Shown: positions 49,120 through 56,878 of the stretch, one piece after another
Position numbering within the stretch: the first letter of the stretch is position 1
Layout of the letters: every line of letters starts with the position of its first letter
Assembly: GCF_008107725.1 (NCBI RefSeq)
Contig: NZ_VIRN01000035.1
Span: 62,001 to 126,000, forward strand
DNA length: 64,000 nt
Direction of reading: 5' to 3'
DNA from: Marinobacter sp. BW6
Lineage (GTDB): Bacteria > Pseudomonadota > Gammaproteobacteria > Pseudomonadales > Oleiphilaceae
The notes under the pieces: model-generated
The model's input: only the letters and a program-made list of their open reading frames with translations
What the model was told of the DNA's origin: nothing
The model's database searches: none
Made by a program: the position numbers and the translations under genes

Positions 49120-50316
49120 ATGCCCCTCAATGTCTGGGTCCTGGTTGCCGCCCAGGCGCTGGCCATGTGTACAGCGCCTTTTATTGTTTTCATCGGCAGC
49201 ATTCAGGGCCGAATGCTCGCCTCGGCGCCCGAGTACGCAACGCTCCCTGTTGGCCTGGTGGTGGTCGGTACCGTGCTGGCCATAAAGCCGGCAACCTGGT
49301 TGATGGAGCGCATCGGGCGCAAGCGTGTGATGCTGCTGGGCGCGGTTATGGGCGTTGTGGCGGGCCTTCTGGGAGCGCTCGCGTCATGGACCGGTCTGTT
49401 TTCGTTGTTGTGTCTGGCGGCTGTGGTGGGTGGCACCGGTCTTGCCGTGGTTCACCAATATCGGTTTGCTGCCATGGAGTCCGTGGCTCCGGGTATGGCT
49501 GGCTCTGCCGCTGCACGCGTGTTGTTGGGCGGGTTGGTCGCGGCCTGGCTCGGGCCGGAAGTGGCCGGTCTGGGCAGTGGCGCTGCGGAGCAATACCCGT
49601 TTCTGATCAGCTGGATCGGTTTGGCGGTGATTCAGGGCGTAGCCTTGCTGATACTCGGCGCCGGCTACCGGGCTGGGGCTGAGCGGGTACAGGAATCACG
49701 CGCGGGGGGCGGGCGTCCGCTGCGGGAAATCCTGGCGAATCCGGTGGTGTGGGCGGCTATCAGTGCTGCGGCCATTGGCTATGCGGTGATGAGTTTTATT
49801 ATGACGGCAACGCCACTGAGCATGACCGAGATGGCCGGGCATGACCTTGATGATGCCAAGCGCGTGATCCAGCTTCACATTATGGCCATGTACCTTCCGT
49901 CGCTAATCAGCGGTTGGCTCACCCGTGTTATAGGTATTCCCGTGATGATGGCAGCAGGATTACTGGCGTATCTTGGCTGTATTGCCCTGGCGGCCAGTGG
50001 CGTGAGTTTTCACCATTATCTTTCCGCCCTACTGTTGCTCGGTGTTGGCTGGAATTTCCTTTTTGTTGGCGGTACAACGCTGTTGCCTCAGGGCTATCGG
50101 GATGCGGAACGTTTTCGTGTCCAGGGCCTGAACGACATCATGGTTTTTGGCTCCCAGGCCACCGCCGCGCTCTCTGCTGGTGCCATTCTGAGTTGGTTGG
50201 GCTGGGGCGGATTGGTCATGGTCGCCGTGCCGTTCCTCATACTTCACGCTCTGCTGATGATTTTGTGGCTGTTGCGGGAGCGAGCGCCCGAAACTGCAGT
50301 TAACGGGAGAGAATAG
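49120..50316 (+). CDS. MFS transporter
   Basis: A 398-residue membrane protein with about 12 hydrophobic helices. The MFS loop 2-3 signature appears in ATWLMERIGRKRVMLLGAVMG, and the first helices are MFS-like. The substrate cannot be told. It begins four bases after the cheR stop and its TAG overlaps the GTG of the next gene, so it is probably translated with the flavin reductase-like gene. The coupling to cheR is odd and may be only positional. Confidence 0.86.
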   Translation: MPLNVWVLVAAQALAMCTAPFIVFIGSIQGRMLASAPEYATLPVGLVVVGTVLAIKPATWLMERIGRKRVMLLGAVMGVVAGLLGALASWTGLFSLLCLAAVVGGTGLAVVHQYRFAAMESVAPGMAGSAAARVLLGGLVAAWLGPEVAGLGSGAAEQYPFLISWIGLAVIQGVALLILGAGYRAGAERVQESRAGGGRPLREILANPVVWAAISAAAIGYAVMSFIMTATPLSMTEMAGHDLDDAKRVIQLHIMAMYLPSLISGWLTRVIGIPVMMAAGLLAYLGCIALAASGVSFHHYLSALLLLGVGWNFLFVGGTTLLPQGYRDAERFRVQGLNDIMVFGSQATAALSAGAILSWLGWGGLVMVAVPFLILHALLMILWLLRERAPETAVNGRE

Positions 50317-50933
50317 TGCTTATAGATTTCGAGGGTATGGATCCGAAGGATGCCTACCACATCCTGACCCAGACGGTTATTCCTCGGCCCGTGGCCTGGG
50401 TGTTGAGTGAAAACCCCGACGGCGACTTCAACCTGGCGCCGTTCTCGTTTTTTACACCCATCACCAGTAATCCGCCGTTGCTGATGATTTCCGTCGGCAA
50501 AAAGCCGGCCGAGGGCGTATCCAAGGATACCCGGGTTAACATTGAGGCGAGGAAGCGTTTTGTCGTTCATATCGCTCATCGGGATCTCGCTGCCGCGGTC
50601 ACCGAATCCTCCCGAACTCTGCCCCATGGCGAATCCGAACTGAAGAATCTTGACCTGGAACTGGTGGATTTCGAGGGTTTCAGTCTACCGCGCCTCAAGG
50701 ACTGCCACGTGGCCTTTGCCTGTGAGCTTTACGACATCAAGGAAATTGGTGCTGGGCCACAGTCGCTGGTCTTCGGAAAAGTCACCCGGGTCTGGGTATC
50801 GGATGCGGCAGCCCAGTACGATGACAAGAATCGTCTGACCTTTGATGGCGCTGCCATTGATCCGATTGGCCGTCTGGGCGGAAGCGAATATGTCACCTTC
50901 GGTGAGATTCTCAAGATCCCGCGGCCATCCTGA
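50316..50933 (+). CDS. Flavin reductase-like (DIM6/NTAB) family protein
   Basis: A 205-residue FMN-binding split-barrel protein. The sequence TVIPRPVAWVLSENPDG, then NLAPFSFFTPITSNPPLLMIS, is the usual N-terminal flavin-binding region of this family, which reduces FMN with NAD(P)H or acts as a related flavoprotein. GTG 50316 overlaps the MFS stop, with GGGAGAGAAT upstream. No partner monooxygenase is nearby, so the role is open. Confidence 0.86.
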   Translation: MLIDFEGMDPKDAYHILTQTVIPRPVAWVLSENPDGDFNLAPFSFFTPITSNPPLLMISVGKKPAEGVSKDTRVNIEARKRFVVHIAHRDLAAAVTESSRTLPHGESELKNLDLELVDFEGFSLPRLKDCHVAFACELYDIKEIGAGPQSLVFGKVTRVWVSDAAAQYDDKNRLTFDGAAIDPIGRLGGSEYVTFGEILKIPRPS

Positions 50934-50953
50934 ATCGGTGGTAGGGCAAGGCA

Positions 50954-51853
50954 ATGGAACAGCTTAATCTACGCCATCTTTACTATTTCTGGGTGATCAG
51001 CCGGGAAGGTTCTATTGCCCGCGCCAGCGAGGTTCTCGAACTGGCACCTCAGACCCTCAGCGGCCAATTGGCCACGTTTGAAGCCTCCGTGGGTGGGCGC
51101 CTGTTTTCCCGTGAAAGGCGAAAGCTGATTCTAACGGACCTCGGGCGGCTGATCCTCGGCTACGCTGACGACATTTTCGCCCTGACCGGGGAGCTTGCTG
51201 AAACCCTTCGGCTTGATCCTTCCGAGCGCCCGCTGACGCTGCGCGCCGGCGTATCCGCTTCCATCCACAAACTGATTGCCTACTACCTGCTGCAGCCGGC
51301 CATGGCGGGCGAGCGCTCGATCCAGCTCGAGTGTCAGACGGGCCGTACGGAAGATCTGGTGCTGAGCCTGAAACGCAAGGAGCTGGACCTGGTGCTGACG
51401 GACCGCATGCCCAAGTTGCAGGAAGAGGGCAATCTGACGGTACACCCACTGGCGGGATCCAGCATGAGTCTGTTTGCTGCGCCAGAGCTGGCGAAAAAAC
51501 TGAAAAAGGGTTTTCCGGAATCCCTGAATGGTCAGCCGCTGCTGGCCAACGCCACCGATGCGCCTTATTTCGAGCGACTGATGAACTGGTTTTCCTTGAA
51601 TGGGGTTCGTATGAAGCTCGTTGCGCGGGTGGACGACAGCGCCCTGATAAAAGTATTTGGCAGCCAGGGCTACGGCGTTTTCGCCGCCCCGACATCAATT
51701 CGCGAGGAGGTCTGTCGTCAGTATGAGGTTGAGCAGATTGCCTCAATCGATGATGTAATGGATGAGCTGTTTGCCATTACCCGGGGACGAAAAACCGCCC
51801 ATGAAGGCGTCCGCTCGATTATTCAAGCTCACGCCGTCAACGAGCAAGCCTGA
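50954..51853 (+). CDS. LysR-family regulator, NhaR-like
   Basis: A 299-residue LysR-type regulator. The N-terminal winged helix (LNLRHLYYFWVISREGSIARASEVLELAPQTLSGQL, ~4-39) is close to the NhaR pattern (LxYFWxVxxEGSIxRA). The rest is the substrate-binding co-inducer domain. NhaR in E. coli responds to Na+ and activates nhaA; no antiporter is adjacent here, so the name only marks similarity. It lies 20 bases after the flavin reductase-like gene. Confidence 0.9.
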   Translation: MEQLNLRHLYYFWVISREGSIARASEVLELAPQTLSGQLATFEASVGGRLFSRERRKLILTDLGRLILGYADDIFALTGELAETLRLDPSERPLTLRAGVSASIHKLIAYYLLQPAMAGERSIQLECQTGRTEDLVLSLKRKELDLVLTDRMPKLQEEGNLTVHPLAGSSMSLFAAPELAKKLKKGFPESLNGQPLLANATDAPYFERLMNWFSLNGVRMKLVARVDDSALIKVFGSQGYGVFAAPTSIREEVCRQYEVEQIASIDDVMDELFAITRGRKTAHEGVRSIIQAHAVNEQA

Positions 51854-51963
51854 AAACATCGAAATTACCGATGGTAAAAGCTCACAAAAGCTTATTTTAT
51901 CGAGCTCTGTTCCTGTCCATTATGGCGTTGTGAAAGGCAGCAACCCAAAGAGGAGCAGCAGCT

Positions 51964-52329
51964 ATGAAAACCATCCACAAATTCCGTCTGGAACCGGGCA
52001 AAGAGCCGACCACGCTCACGCTCAAAGAGGGTTACAGGGTGGTGCGCAGCGAATACATTGTGCCCCACAAGGCCGTTTACCTTTGGGTGGAGCAGCCCCT
52101 GAACGTCACCACATCAACCCTTGAGCGGCAGTTTCGAGTCGCTTTCTCGGGAGAACCCGTGCCCGACAGCTTCGAGTACCTTGATACGGCATTGGATCCA
52201 TTTGGCCCTGAGGCGTACCACGTGTTCGCCGTTCCCGCGGAAGAGGAAACATTCTTCGGACCGGTCTCAGAGGGAGCGAGTAACGACGCTTACAGCAGGC
52301 ACAACTGGCAACACACGGCTACCTCCTAG
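51964..52329 (+). CDS. Small hypothetical protein (DUF7352-like start)
   Basis: A 121-residue protein with AGAGGAG upstream and a terminator just after it. The first ~50 residues (MKTIHKFRLEPGKEPTTLTL, RVVRSEYIVPHKAVYLWVE) resemble small phage/bacterial proteins grouped as DUF7352, by memory rather than by search. The C-terminal part (EPVPDSFEYLDTALDPFGPEAYHVF) is beta-rich with a variable tail. No signal or membrane segment. Function not known. Confidence 0.75.
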   Translation: MKTIHKFRLEPGKEPTTLTLKEGYRVVRSEYIVPHKAVYLWVEQPLNVTTSTLERQFRVAFSGEPVPDSFEYLDTALDPFGPEAYHVFAVPAEEETFFGPVSEGASNDAYSRHNWQHTATS

Positions 52330-52336
52330 CCACTTC

Positions 52337-52359
52337 AGGGCCCTTCGGGGCCCTTTTTT
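52337..52359. terminator. Terminator after the small hypothetical gene
   Basis: AGGGCCC, tetraloop TTCG and GGGCCCT form a perfect 7-bp hairpin followed by six T residues. The T run overlaps the stop codon of the convergent cupin gene. Confidence 0.9.
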
Positions 52360-53017
52360 ATTGCGATTCGATCGGTAGATGGCCGGTTTTTACCCAGATG
52401 ACGGTCTCTTTGTCTACGAACGGATGATGTTGGCTCAAATGGGGGCTTCGAATCCAGGTTCCTGCGGGGTAACGGCCATGCTCGTCGCAGAATTCTCCGG
52501 ACAGGACGAAAATCTCTTCTCCCCCGAAGTGCCGATGGGGCTGAAAAACCTCGCTCGCCGGCCATTTCACCAGGGCCACATGCTCGTGCTCGAATTCGTG
52601 CAAAGGCATGACCTCAAGTCCGCCGATACCGGGCAGCCAGGGCGTGTTGAGGGTATCTATGCGCACCGTTGACAGATCGCGTTCGTCGAACTGATGCAGC
52701 TTCACCAGCAGAGTGCAGCCTTCCTTGCTGAAAGGGGCGTGTCCACTGCCTGGCGGGTTCCGTAGATAAGTACCGGCCGGGTAGTTGCCGGTCTCGTCGG
52801 AAAACACCCCATCCAGAACGAGGATTTCTTCTCCCAGGGGGTGCTCATGTCGGTTGAAGGAGGCGCCAGGCTCGTACCGGACCACACTGGTCGCATGACC
52901 ACGCTCCGCTTCCTCGCGGGCTAGAGGCTTCCTCAGAACTCCACCGGCAGGGCTGGGCACCCAATCCTGCTCTTCGGTGCGGATGATGACTTTCTTGGAA
53001 AAGTCCATGTTGAGCAT
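52358..53017 (-). CDS. Two-domain cupin protein (ChrR-like cupin)
   Basis: A 219-residue protein with two cupin barrels. The first has a metal-type motif in RHEHPLGEEILVLDGVF and the second in PHRHFGGEEIFVLSGEF; both carry the His and Glu residues expected to bind Zn or another metal. The family includes the C-terminal domain of the anti-sigma factor ChrR, but this gene has no zinc-binding anti-sigma N-terminus and no sigma factor nearby. ATG 53017 with TGAGG upstream was chosen over an upstream GTG. Substrate unknown. Confidence 0.86.
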   Translation of the reverse strand: MLNMDFSKKVIIRTEEQDWVPSPAGGVLRKPLAREEAERGHATSVVRYEPGASFNRHEHPLGEEILVLDGVFSDETGNYPAGTYLRNPPGSGHAPFSKEGCTLLVKLHQFDERDLSTVRIDTLNTPWLPGIGGLEVMPLHEFEHEHVALVKWPASEVFQPHRHFGGEEIFVLSGEFCDEHGRYPAGTWIRSPHLSQHHPFVDKETVIWVKTGHLPIESQ

Positions 53018-53083
53018 TGCGAACCTCAAAACCACCTGAAATTGAAGTGACTAGTTACGTGGGCGCCAGCCTTCCGGATGCCT

Positions 53084-53614
53084 CTATTTGATCAGGGCCT
53101 GGATGTTCCGGAACTGCGGGTGCTTGCAATGACGCATCCATTCAAACGCCACCATCTCGAGCGTTACAATTTTGGCCCCGCTCTCATTCAGACGGTCCAG
53201 TGCGACATCCCGGTCAAATTCGTTCCTGGACCCTGTCGCATCGGCCACCACCCATACTTTGTAGCCGGCATCAAGCAGACTCAAAGCGGTCTGCATCATA
53301 CAGACATGGGTCTCGCAACCACCTATTACAATGTGTTGCCGGCCTTCAGGCAACTGGTCGACAAGCCCATCCGGACAGGCATCGAAATGATGCTTGGCCA
53401 GAGTCTGATTACACAGCTCTCGGACCGCTTCAACGTTATGCCCCAGCTTGTCAGGCAGCTGCTCGGTAGCCAGCACAGGCACGTCCATAAGCCCCGCAAT
53501 GGTGGCAAGAACGATGCACCGGTCCACCACTTCATCGCCGTGGCTTATGGCCGGCATCAGCTTCTCTTGAACGTCGATGAGCAGCAGTGTCGATTGCTCG
53601 GCTTTCATCAGCAT
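53084..53614 (-). CDS. Isochorismatase-family hydrolase (YcaC-like)
   Basis: A 176-residue cysteine hydrolase. The catalytic triad is visible as Asp14 (LLIDVQ), Lys74 (LAKHHFD) and Cys105 (GGCETHVCM). In this family it cleaves amide-type or vinyl-ether bonds; the natural substrate of YcaC-like members is not settled. GGAG lies nine bases before ATG 53614. It is on the same strand as the upstream cupin gene (67-base gap). A short inverted repeat 65 bases upstream may be an operator. Confidence 0.9.
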   Translation of the reverse strand: MLMKAEQSTLLLIDVQEKLMPAISHGDEVVDRCIVLATIAGLMDVPVLATEQLPDKLGHNVEAVRELCNQTLAKHHFDACPDGLVDQLPEGRQHIVIGGCETHVCMMQTALSLLDAGYKVWVVADATGSRNEFDRDVALDRLNESGAKIVTLEMVAFEWMRHCKHPQFRNIQALIK

Positions 53615-53678
53615 TACCGGTCTCTCCGTAGCTTTGGGGAATGATCTCCATCAACTCGATGGTTGTCATTGGTATTGT

Positions 53679-53690
53679 ACTAACGATAGT
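53679..53690 (-). promoter_or_regulatory. Small inverted repeat upstream of the hydrolase gene
   Basis: ACTA-ACGA-TAGT, a perfect four-base inverted repeat, lies 65 bases upstream of the hydrolase ATG and beside a TACAAT-like hexamer on the minus strand. It could be an operator; support is weak. Confidence 0.3.
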
Positions 53691-53839
53691 CCTTAATCTG
53701 TTCGACCGATAAACAGAAAACCGTCCCGGCAGGAATTTTTTTGAGGATTTTCCACCAGGGAGTTGCCAACCGGCCATAAAACCATTAAAGTTTGCGCCCT
53801 CAAATGAGCGACGACATCGCTGATTTGAAACAGTTTATT

Positions 53840-53930
53840 GGAGAGGTGGCCGAGTGGCTGAAGGCGCACGCCTGGAAAGTGTGTAAACGTTAATAGCGTT
53901 TCGAGGGTTCGAATCCCTCCCTCTCCGCCA
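53840..53930 (+). tRNA. tRNA-Ser (anticodon GGA)
   Basis: A 91-base class II tRNA with a long variable arm. Acceptor GGAGAGG pairs with CCTCTCC, the D-arm holds GGCCGAGTGGCTGAAGG, the anticodon loop has GGA (in CTGGAAAG), and the T-arm has GGTTCGAATCCC. The 3' GCCA is encoded. A terminator follows directly. Confidence 0.96.
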
Positions 53931-53934
53931 ATAC

Positions 53935-53961
53935 AAAACCCCAGCAACGCTGGGGTTTTTT
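53935..53961 (+). terminator. Terminator of tRNA-Ser
   Basis: AAAACCCCAGC, loop AAC and GCTGGGGTTTTTT form a perfect hairpin with a T tract four bases after the tRNA. Confidence 0.93.
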
Positions 53962-54004
53962 ATTGGCCGAAGGGTAGGGTAGAAAGAACCCTCGCGGGTT
54001 CGAC

Positions 54005-54607
54005 CTAGGATTTCCTCCAAACCAACAACCGATTATTGGCCGGCATCTCAAAATCCTCTTCAAGCGCCAGCCCCGTTTCCGCACCGAGTGCCTTGATATC
54101 CTCAATATCCTGTATCCCCATATGCGGCGCCTGCGTTCGGAGCGACAGGTCAAACCGCGCATTGCTTTCACTGGTATGCTGGCCGCCATAGCTGAAAGGC
54201 CCGTACAGACAGAAGATTCCGTCCTTCGGCAGGGCGCCGGCAACACCGTGAAACATCGCCTCCACTTCTTCCCAAGCCATGATGTGAGCTGTGTTGGCAG
54301 AAAATGCACCGTGGATCGCCGGCAGATCGGCCCATTTTCCGTCCAGCACGTTCAGGGCAATGGGCGAGTTGATATTGGTGAGATGTGAGTCGTCGATCCA
54401 CGCCCGAGCCAGTTGAGCATTCTGGGGATGATCGGTGGGCTGCCAAACCACATGGGGTAAGTGGCCGGCAAAGTGAACGGCGTGTTGGCCCGTGCCCGTG
54501 CCGATTTCCAGAATGGTGCCCGGCTGTTTGAAAAGTTCTGCAAGTTTTTCCAGAATCGGCGCTTTGTTATTCTCGCAGGCTTGAGAAAACGGCTTGTCTT
54601 TTTGCAT
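54005..54607 (-). CDS. SAM-dependent methyltransferase-like protein (DUF938)
   Basis: A 200-residue protein of the DUF938 type. The SAM motif ILEIGTGTGQHAVHFAGHLP is near residue 35, followed by VWQPTDHPQ. The substrate is unknown. The frame extends 50 codons upstream, but ATG 54607, with AAGG eight bases upstream, gives the family start. The acylphosphatase gene lies 40 bases upstream on the same strand. Confidence 0.88.
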   Translation of the reverse strand: MQKDKPFSQACENNKAPILEKLAELFKQPGTILEIGTGTGQHAVHFAGHLPHVVWQPTDHPQNAQLARAWIDDSHLTNINSPIALNVLDGKWADLPAIHGAFSANTAHIMAWEEVEAMFHGVAGALPKDGIFCLYGPFSYGGQHTSESNARFDLSLRTQAPHMGIQDIEDIKALGAETGLALEEDFEMPANNRLLVWRKS

Positions 54608-54647
54608 GCTCCGACCTTTCGACAGGGGGTAGTTTATGGCGCATCGT

Positions 54648-54923
54648 TTAGCGCACGCTGAAATCGCTGAATTCTCCGGTCGGAGACTCCGGGGCAAGAT
54701 CGACCGCGTCCACCCTGGCATCCGGTGGGCCGTCCGCGCACCAGGTCTTGAGTTCATTTAACCGGTCTTCGGGCCCTTCGGCAATAATCTCGACCCGGCC
54801 ATCTGGCAGATTGCGAGCGAAACCCGTCAAGCCCAGGGAAGAGGCCTTCTGCTCCGTTGAGGCGCGATAGTAGACCCCCTGTACCCGGCCGGATATCAGA
54901 AGTTGCCAGCGTTTGGTATCCAT
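54648..54923 (-). CDS. Acylphosphatase
   Basis: A 91-residue enzyme, the usual acylphosphatase size. Catalytic Arg20 (GRVQGVYYR) and Asn38 (ARNLPDGRVE) are in place, so it should hydrolyse acyl phosphates. It is divergent from the fructosamine-kinase-like gene (85-base gap). Confidence 0.95.
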   Translation of the reverse strand: MDTKRWQLLISGRVQGVYYRASTEQKASSLGLTGFARNLPDGRVEIIAEGPEDRLNELKTWCADGPPDARVDAVDLAPESPTGEFSDFSVR

Positions 54924-55008
54924 GGTTTGCTCCCGCTCGTTTTGTCGTGTCAGGCTTTATTTCAATCTACCGGTTCGGGCACGACCACTTCAAGGAGAGA
55001 GAACGCCG

Positions 55009-55782
55009 ATGGCCTCCACCCACCTGAAACACAATGCCACTGGTTATGCCGGTGCCCTGGTCTGCGAGGCGGAGGGATTGGAACGCCTTGCCAGCGCTCT
55101 TGATGAGGCCGGGGTAAATGACGTCGGTGTACCGCACGTTTATCGGGTGAATGAAACCGAACTCGAAATCACCGCCATCCGGTCTTCAGGTGCCTCAGAT
55201 CGGGCGCGCGAGGTTCTTGGTGAAGGGCTGGCCAGAATGCACGGATTGCGTCAGAAGGCTTATGGCTGGGGTCGGGACAATTACATTGGTCTGTCGCCGC
55301 AACCCAATCGCTGGTGTGACAACTGGGGTGCGTTTTTTGTCCGGGATCGTCTCGGCTATCAGGTCTCCCGCATCCGTGACAGCGCCCAGAGGGAACGTTT
55401 TAAGAGGGTTTTGGATGAGCACGGCAGTGTGCTTACGGAATGGCTCAACGCCCACTGTGATCACCCGAGCCTGCTCCACGGTGACCTCTGGAACGGCAAT
55501 GTGCTCTATGACACTGACGGCCCCTGGCTGATCGATCCGGCCGTCTACTGCGGTGACCGTGAAGCCGATATCGCCATGACGCAAATGTTTGGCGGCTTCG
55601 GAGAGGCGTTCTACCGGGCCTACGATGCGCACTACCCGCGGACACCTGTGTACAGCGTCAAGAGGGAGGTCTACAACCTCTACCACTATCTGAACCATTA
55701 CAACCTGTTCGGCAGTGGTTACCTGGGGGGATGCGAAGCAGGTTTCGCTGCGATCGAGGCCATTGGGCGTGGCGAAGCCTAG
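55009..55782 (+). CDS. Fructosamine/ketosamine-3-kinase-like protein with reduced N-lobe
   Basis: A 257-residue protein. The C-lobe is well kept: SLLHGDLWNGNVL (His157, Asp159), LIDPAVYCGDRE (Asp176) and LYHYLNHYNLFG match the fructosamine kinase family, which phosphorylates and so removes glycated lysines. The N-terminus is about 30 residues shorter than E. coli YniA: the glycine-rich loop and the ATP-binding lysine region (FVKCDE in YniA) are missing or replaced by ALVCEAEG. ATG 55009 has AAGGAGAG upstream and no kinase-like sequence lies in frame before it. It may be inactive or use ATP differently. Tail overlaps the AEC gene by four bases. Confidence 0.85.
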   Translation: MASTHLKHNATGYAGALVCEAEGLERLASALDEAGVNDVGVPHVYRVNETELEITAIRSSGASDRAREVLGEGLARMHGLRQKAYGWGRDNYIGLSPQPNRWCDNWGAFFVRDRLGYQVSRIRDSAQRERFKRVLDEHGSVLTEWLNAHCDHPSLLHGDLWNGNVLYDTDGPWLIDPAVYCGDREADIAMTQMFGGFGEAFYRAYDAHYPRTPVYSVKREVYNLYHYLNHYNLFGSGYLGGCEAGFAAIEAIGRGEA

Positions 55783-56726
55783 ATCAATCCGGCGCTGCGA
55801 AGAGCGAAGACCCCCAGAGTCACAGTAATGCTCGCCAACAGGGTAGTCAGGGCAATGATATTGGCCGCCAGGCGGTCGTTGCCGCCCAATGCCTTCACCA
55901 TCACGAAACTGGCCGCTGCGGTGGGGCTGGCAAAGAACAGAAACATCAGGCCCAGTTCGGAACCACGAAAACCTGCGAGCCATGCCGCGCCGGTGCAAAG
56001 AGTCGGCAGTATCACCATCTTGAAAAGGCTGGAGCCCAACGCCGTTCTGCTGTCGCTGCGAATGGCGCTCAGGGAGACGGTGGCGCCGATGCACAACAGC
56101 GCCAGGGGCAGGGTGAGAGAAGCAAAGTAGTCGCCGCTGGTCATTACCCAGCCGGGTAGCGTGATATCCAGGGCGGCAAAAGGGATGGCCACAAAGACCG
56201 CGAGAATGAGCGGGTTCCGGACGATATCGTGAAATATCTTCGTCCAGTCCGTGGTCTGCCCTGGCTGGTAGGCTACCAGCACGATCACCGAAAGAATGTT
56301 GTAGGAGATAATCACCAGGCCAAGCAGGATACCGCCCGCTGAGAGGCCAAAATCCCCGTAAAGGTTGGCGGCGAGCGCCAGGCCGACGATACCGCAATTA
56401 CCCCGAAAGGCGCCCTGTACATAGACGCCCCGATCTTCCCGAACAACGCGCCAGCGGGCCCAGACCCACGTGATCGCGAAACTCGCTAGGGTCGCACCAA
56501 GATAAAAGACCAGAAGGCCGGGATTGAACGCGGTATTCAGATCGGCCCGGATGATGCTCAAAAACACCAGGGTCGGCAGGGTAGCTTTGAACACCAGTGC
56601 CGACGCGGTATTTACAAAGGCATTGTCGATCCAGCCAATCTTGCGAAGCCCGAGGCCGATAAACACCATGGCAAACACGGGCAGTGTGGTTTCCATGGTT
56701 TGCAGGAACAGATCGATCAGGGTCAT
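55779..56726 (-). CDS. AEC family transporter (auxin efflux carrier-like)
   Basis: A 315-residue membrane protein with about 10 hydrophobic helices arranged as an inverted repeat (ALVFKATLPTLVFLSII in the first half, FASLTLPLALLCIGATVSL in the second), the AEC/membrane transport protein pattern. Bacterial relatives carry malonate, malate or other small acids; the substrate is not known. It is convergent with the fructosamine-kinase-like gene, sharing four bases of their 3' ends. Confidence 0.9.
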   Translation of the reverse strand: MTLIDLFLQTMETTLPVFAMVFIGLGLRKIGWIDNAFVNTASALVFKATLPTLVFLSIIRADLNTAFNPGLLVFYLGATLASFAITWVWARWRVVREDRGVYVQGAFRGNCGIVGLALAANLYGDFGLSAGGILLGLVIISYNILSVIVLVAYQPGQTTDWTKIFHDIVRNPLILAVFVAIPFAALDITLPGWVMTSGDYFASLTLPLALLCIGATVSLSAIRSDSRTALGSSLFKMVILPTLCTGAAWLAGFRGSELGLMFLFFASPTAAASFVMVKALGGNDRLAANIIALTTLLASITVTLGVFALRSAGLI

Positions 56727-56843
56727 CTGGCGCGGCCGTTTGAACGAGGAAAGTGAAGGTCTTCAAACGGATTATAAGCGGCCGGAAAGCTAGGATGCTA
56801 TGGGAATACCACGAAGGTATGGGGCGCAAAGACAGCTTGGCGT

Positions 56844-56871
56844 AATAAAAACAGGGCCCCGCAGGGCCCTG
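56844..56871 (-). terminator. Terminator of the molybdenum hydroxylase operon
   Basis: CAGGGCCC and GGGCCCTG form a perfect 8-bp stem with a four-base loop. On the minus strand it is followed by TTTTTATTA. It lies seven bases after the stop codon of the large subunit. Confidence 0.9.
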
Positions 56872-56878
56872 ATCAGTT

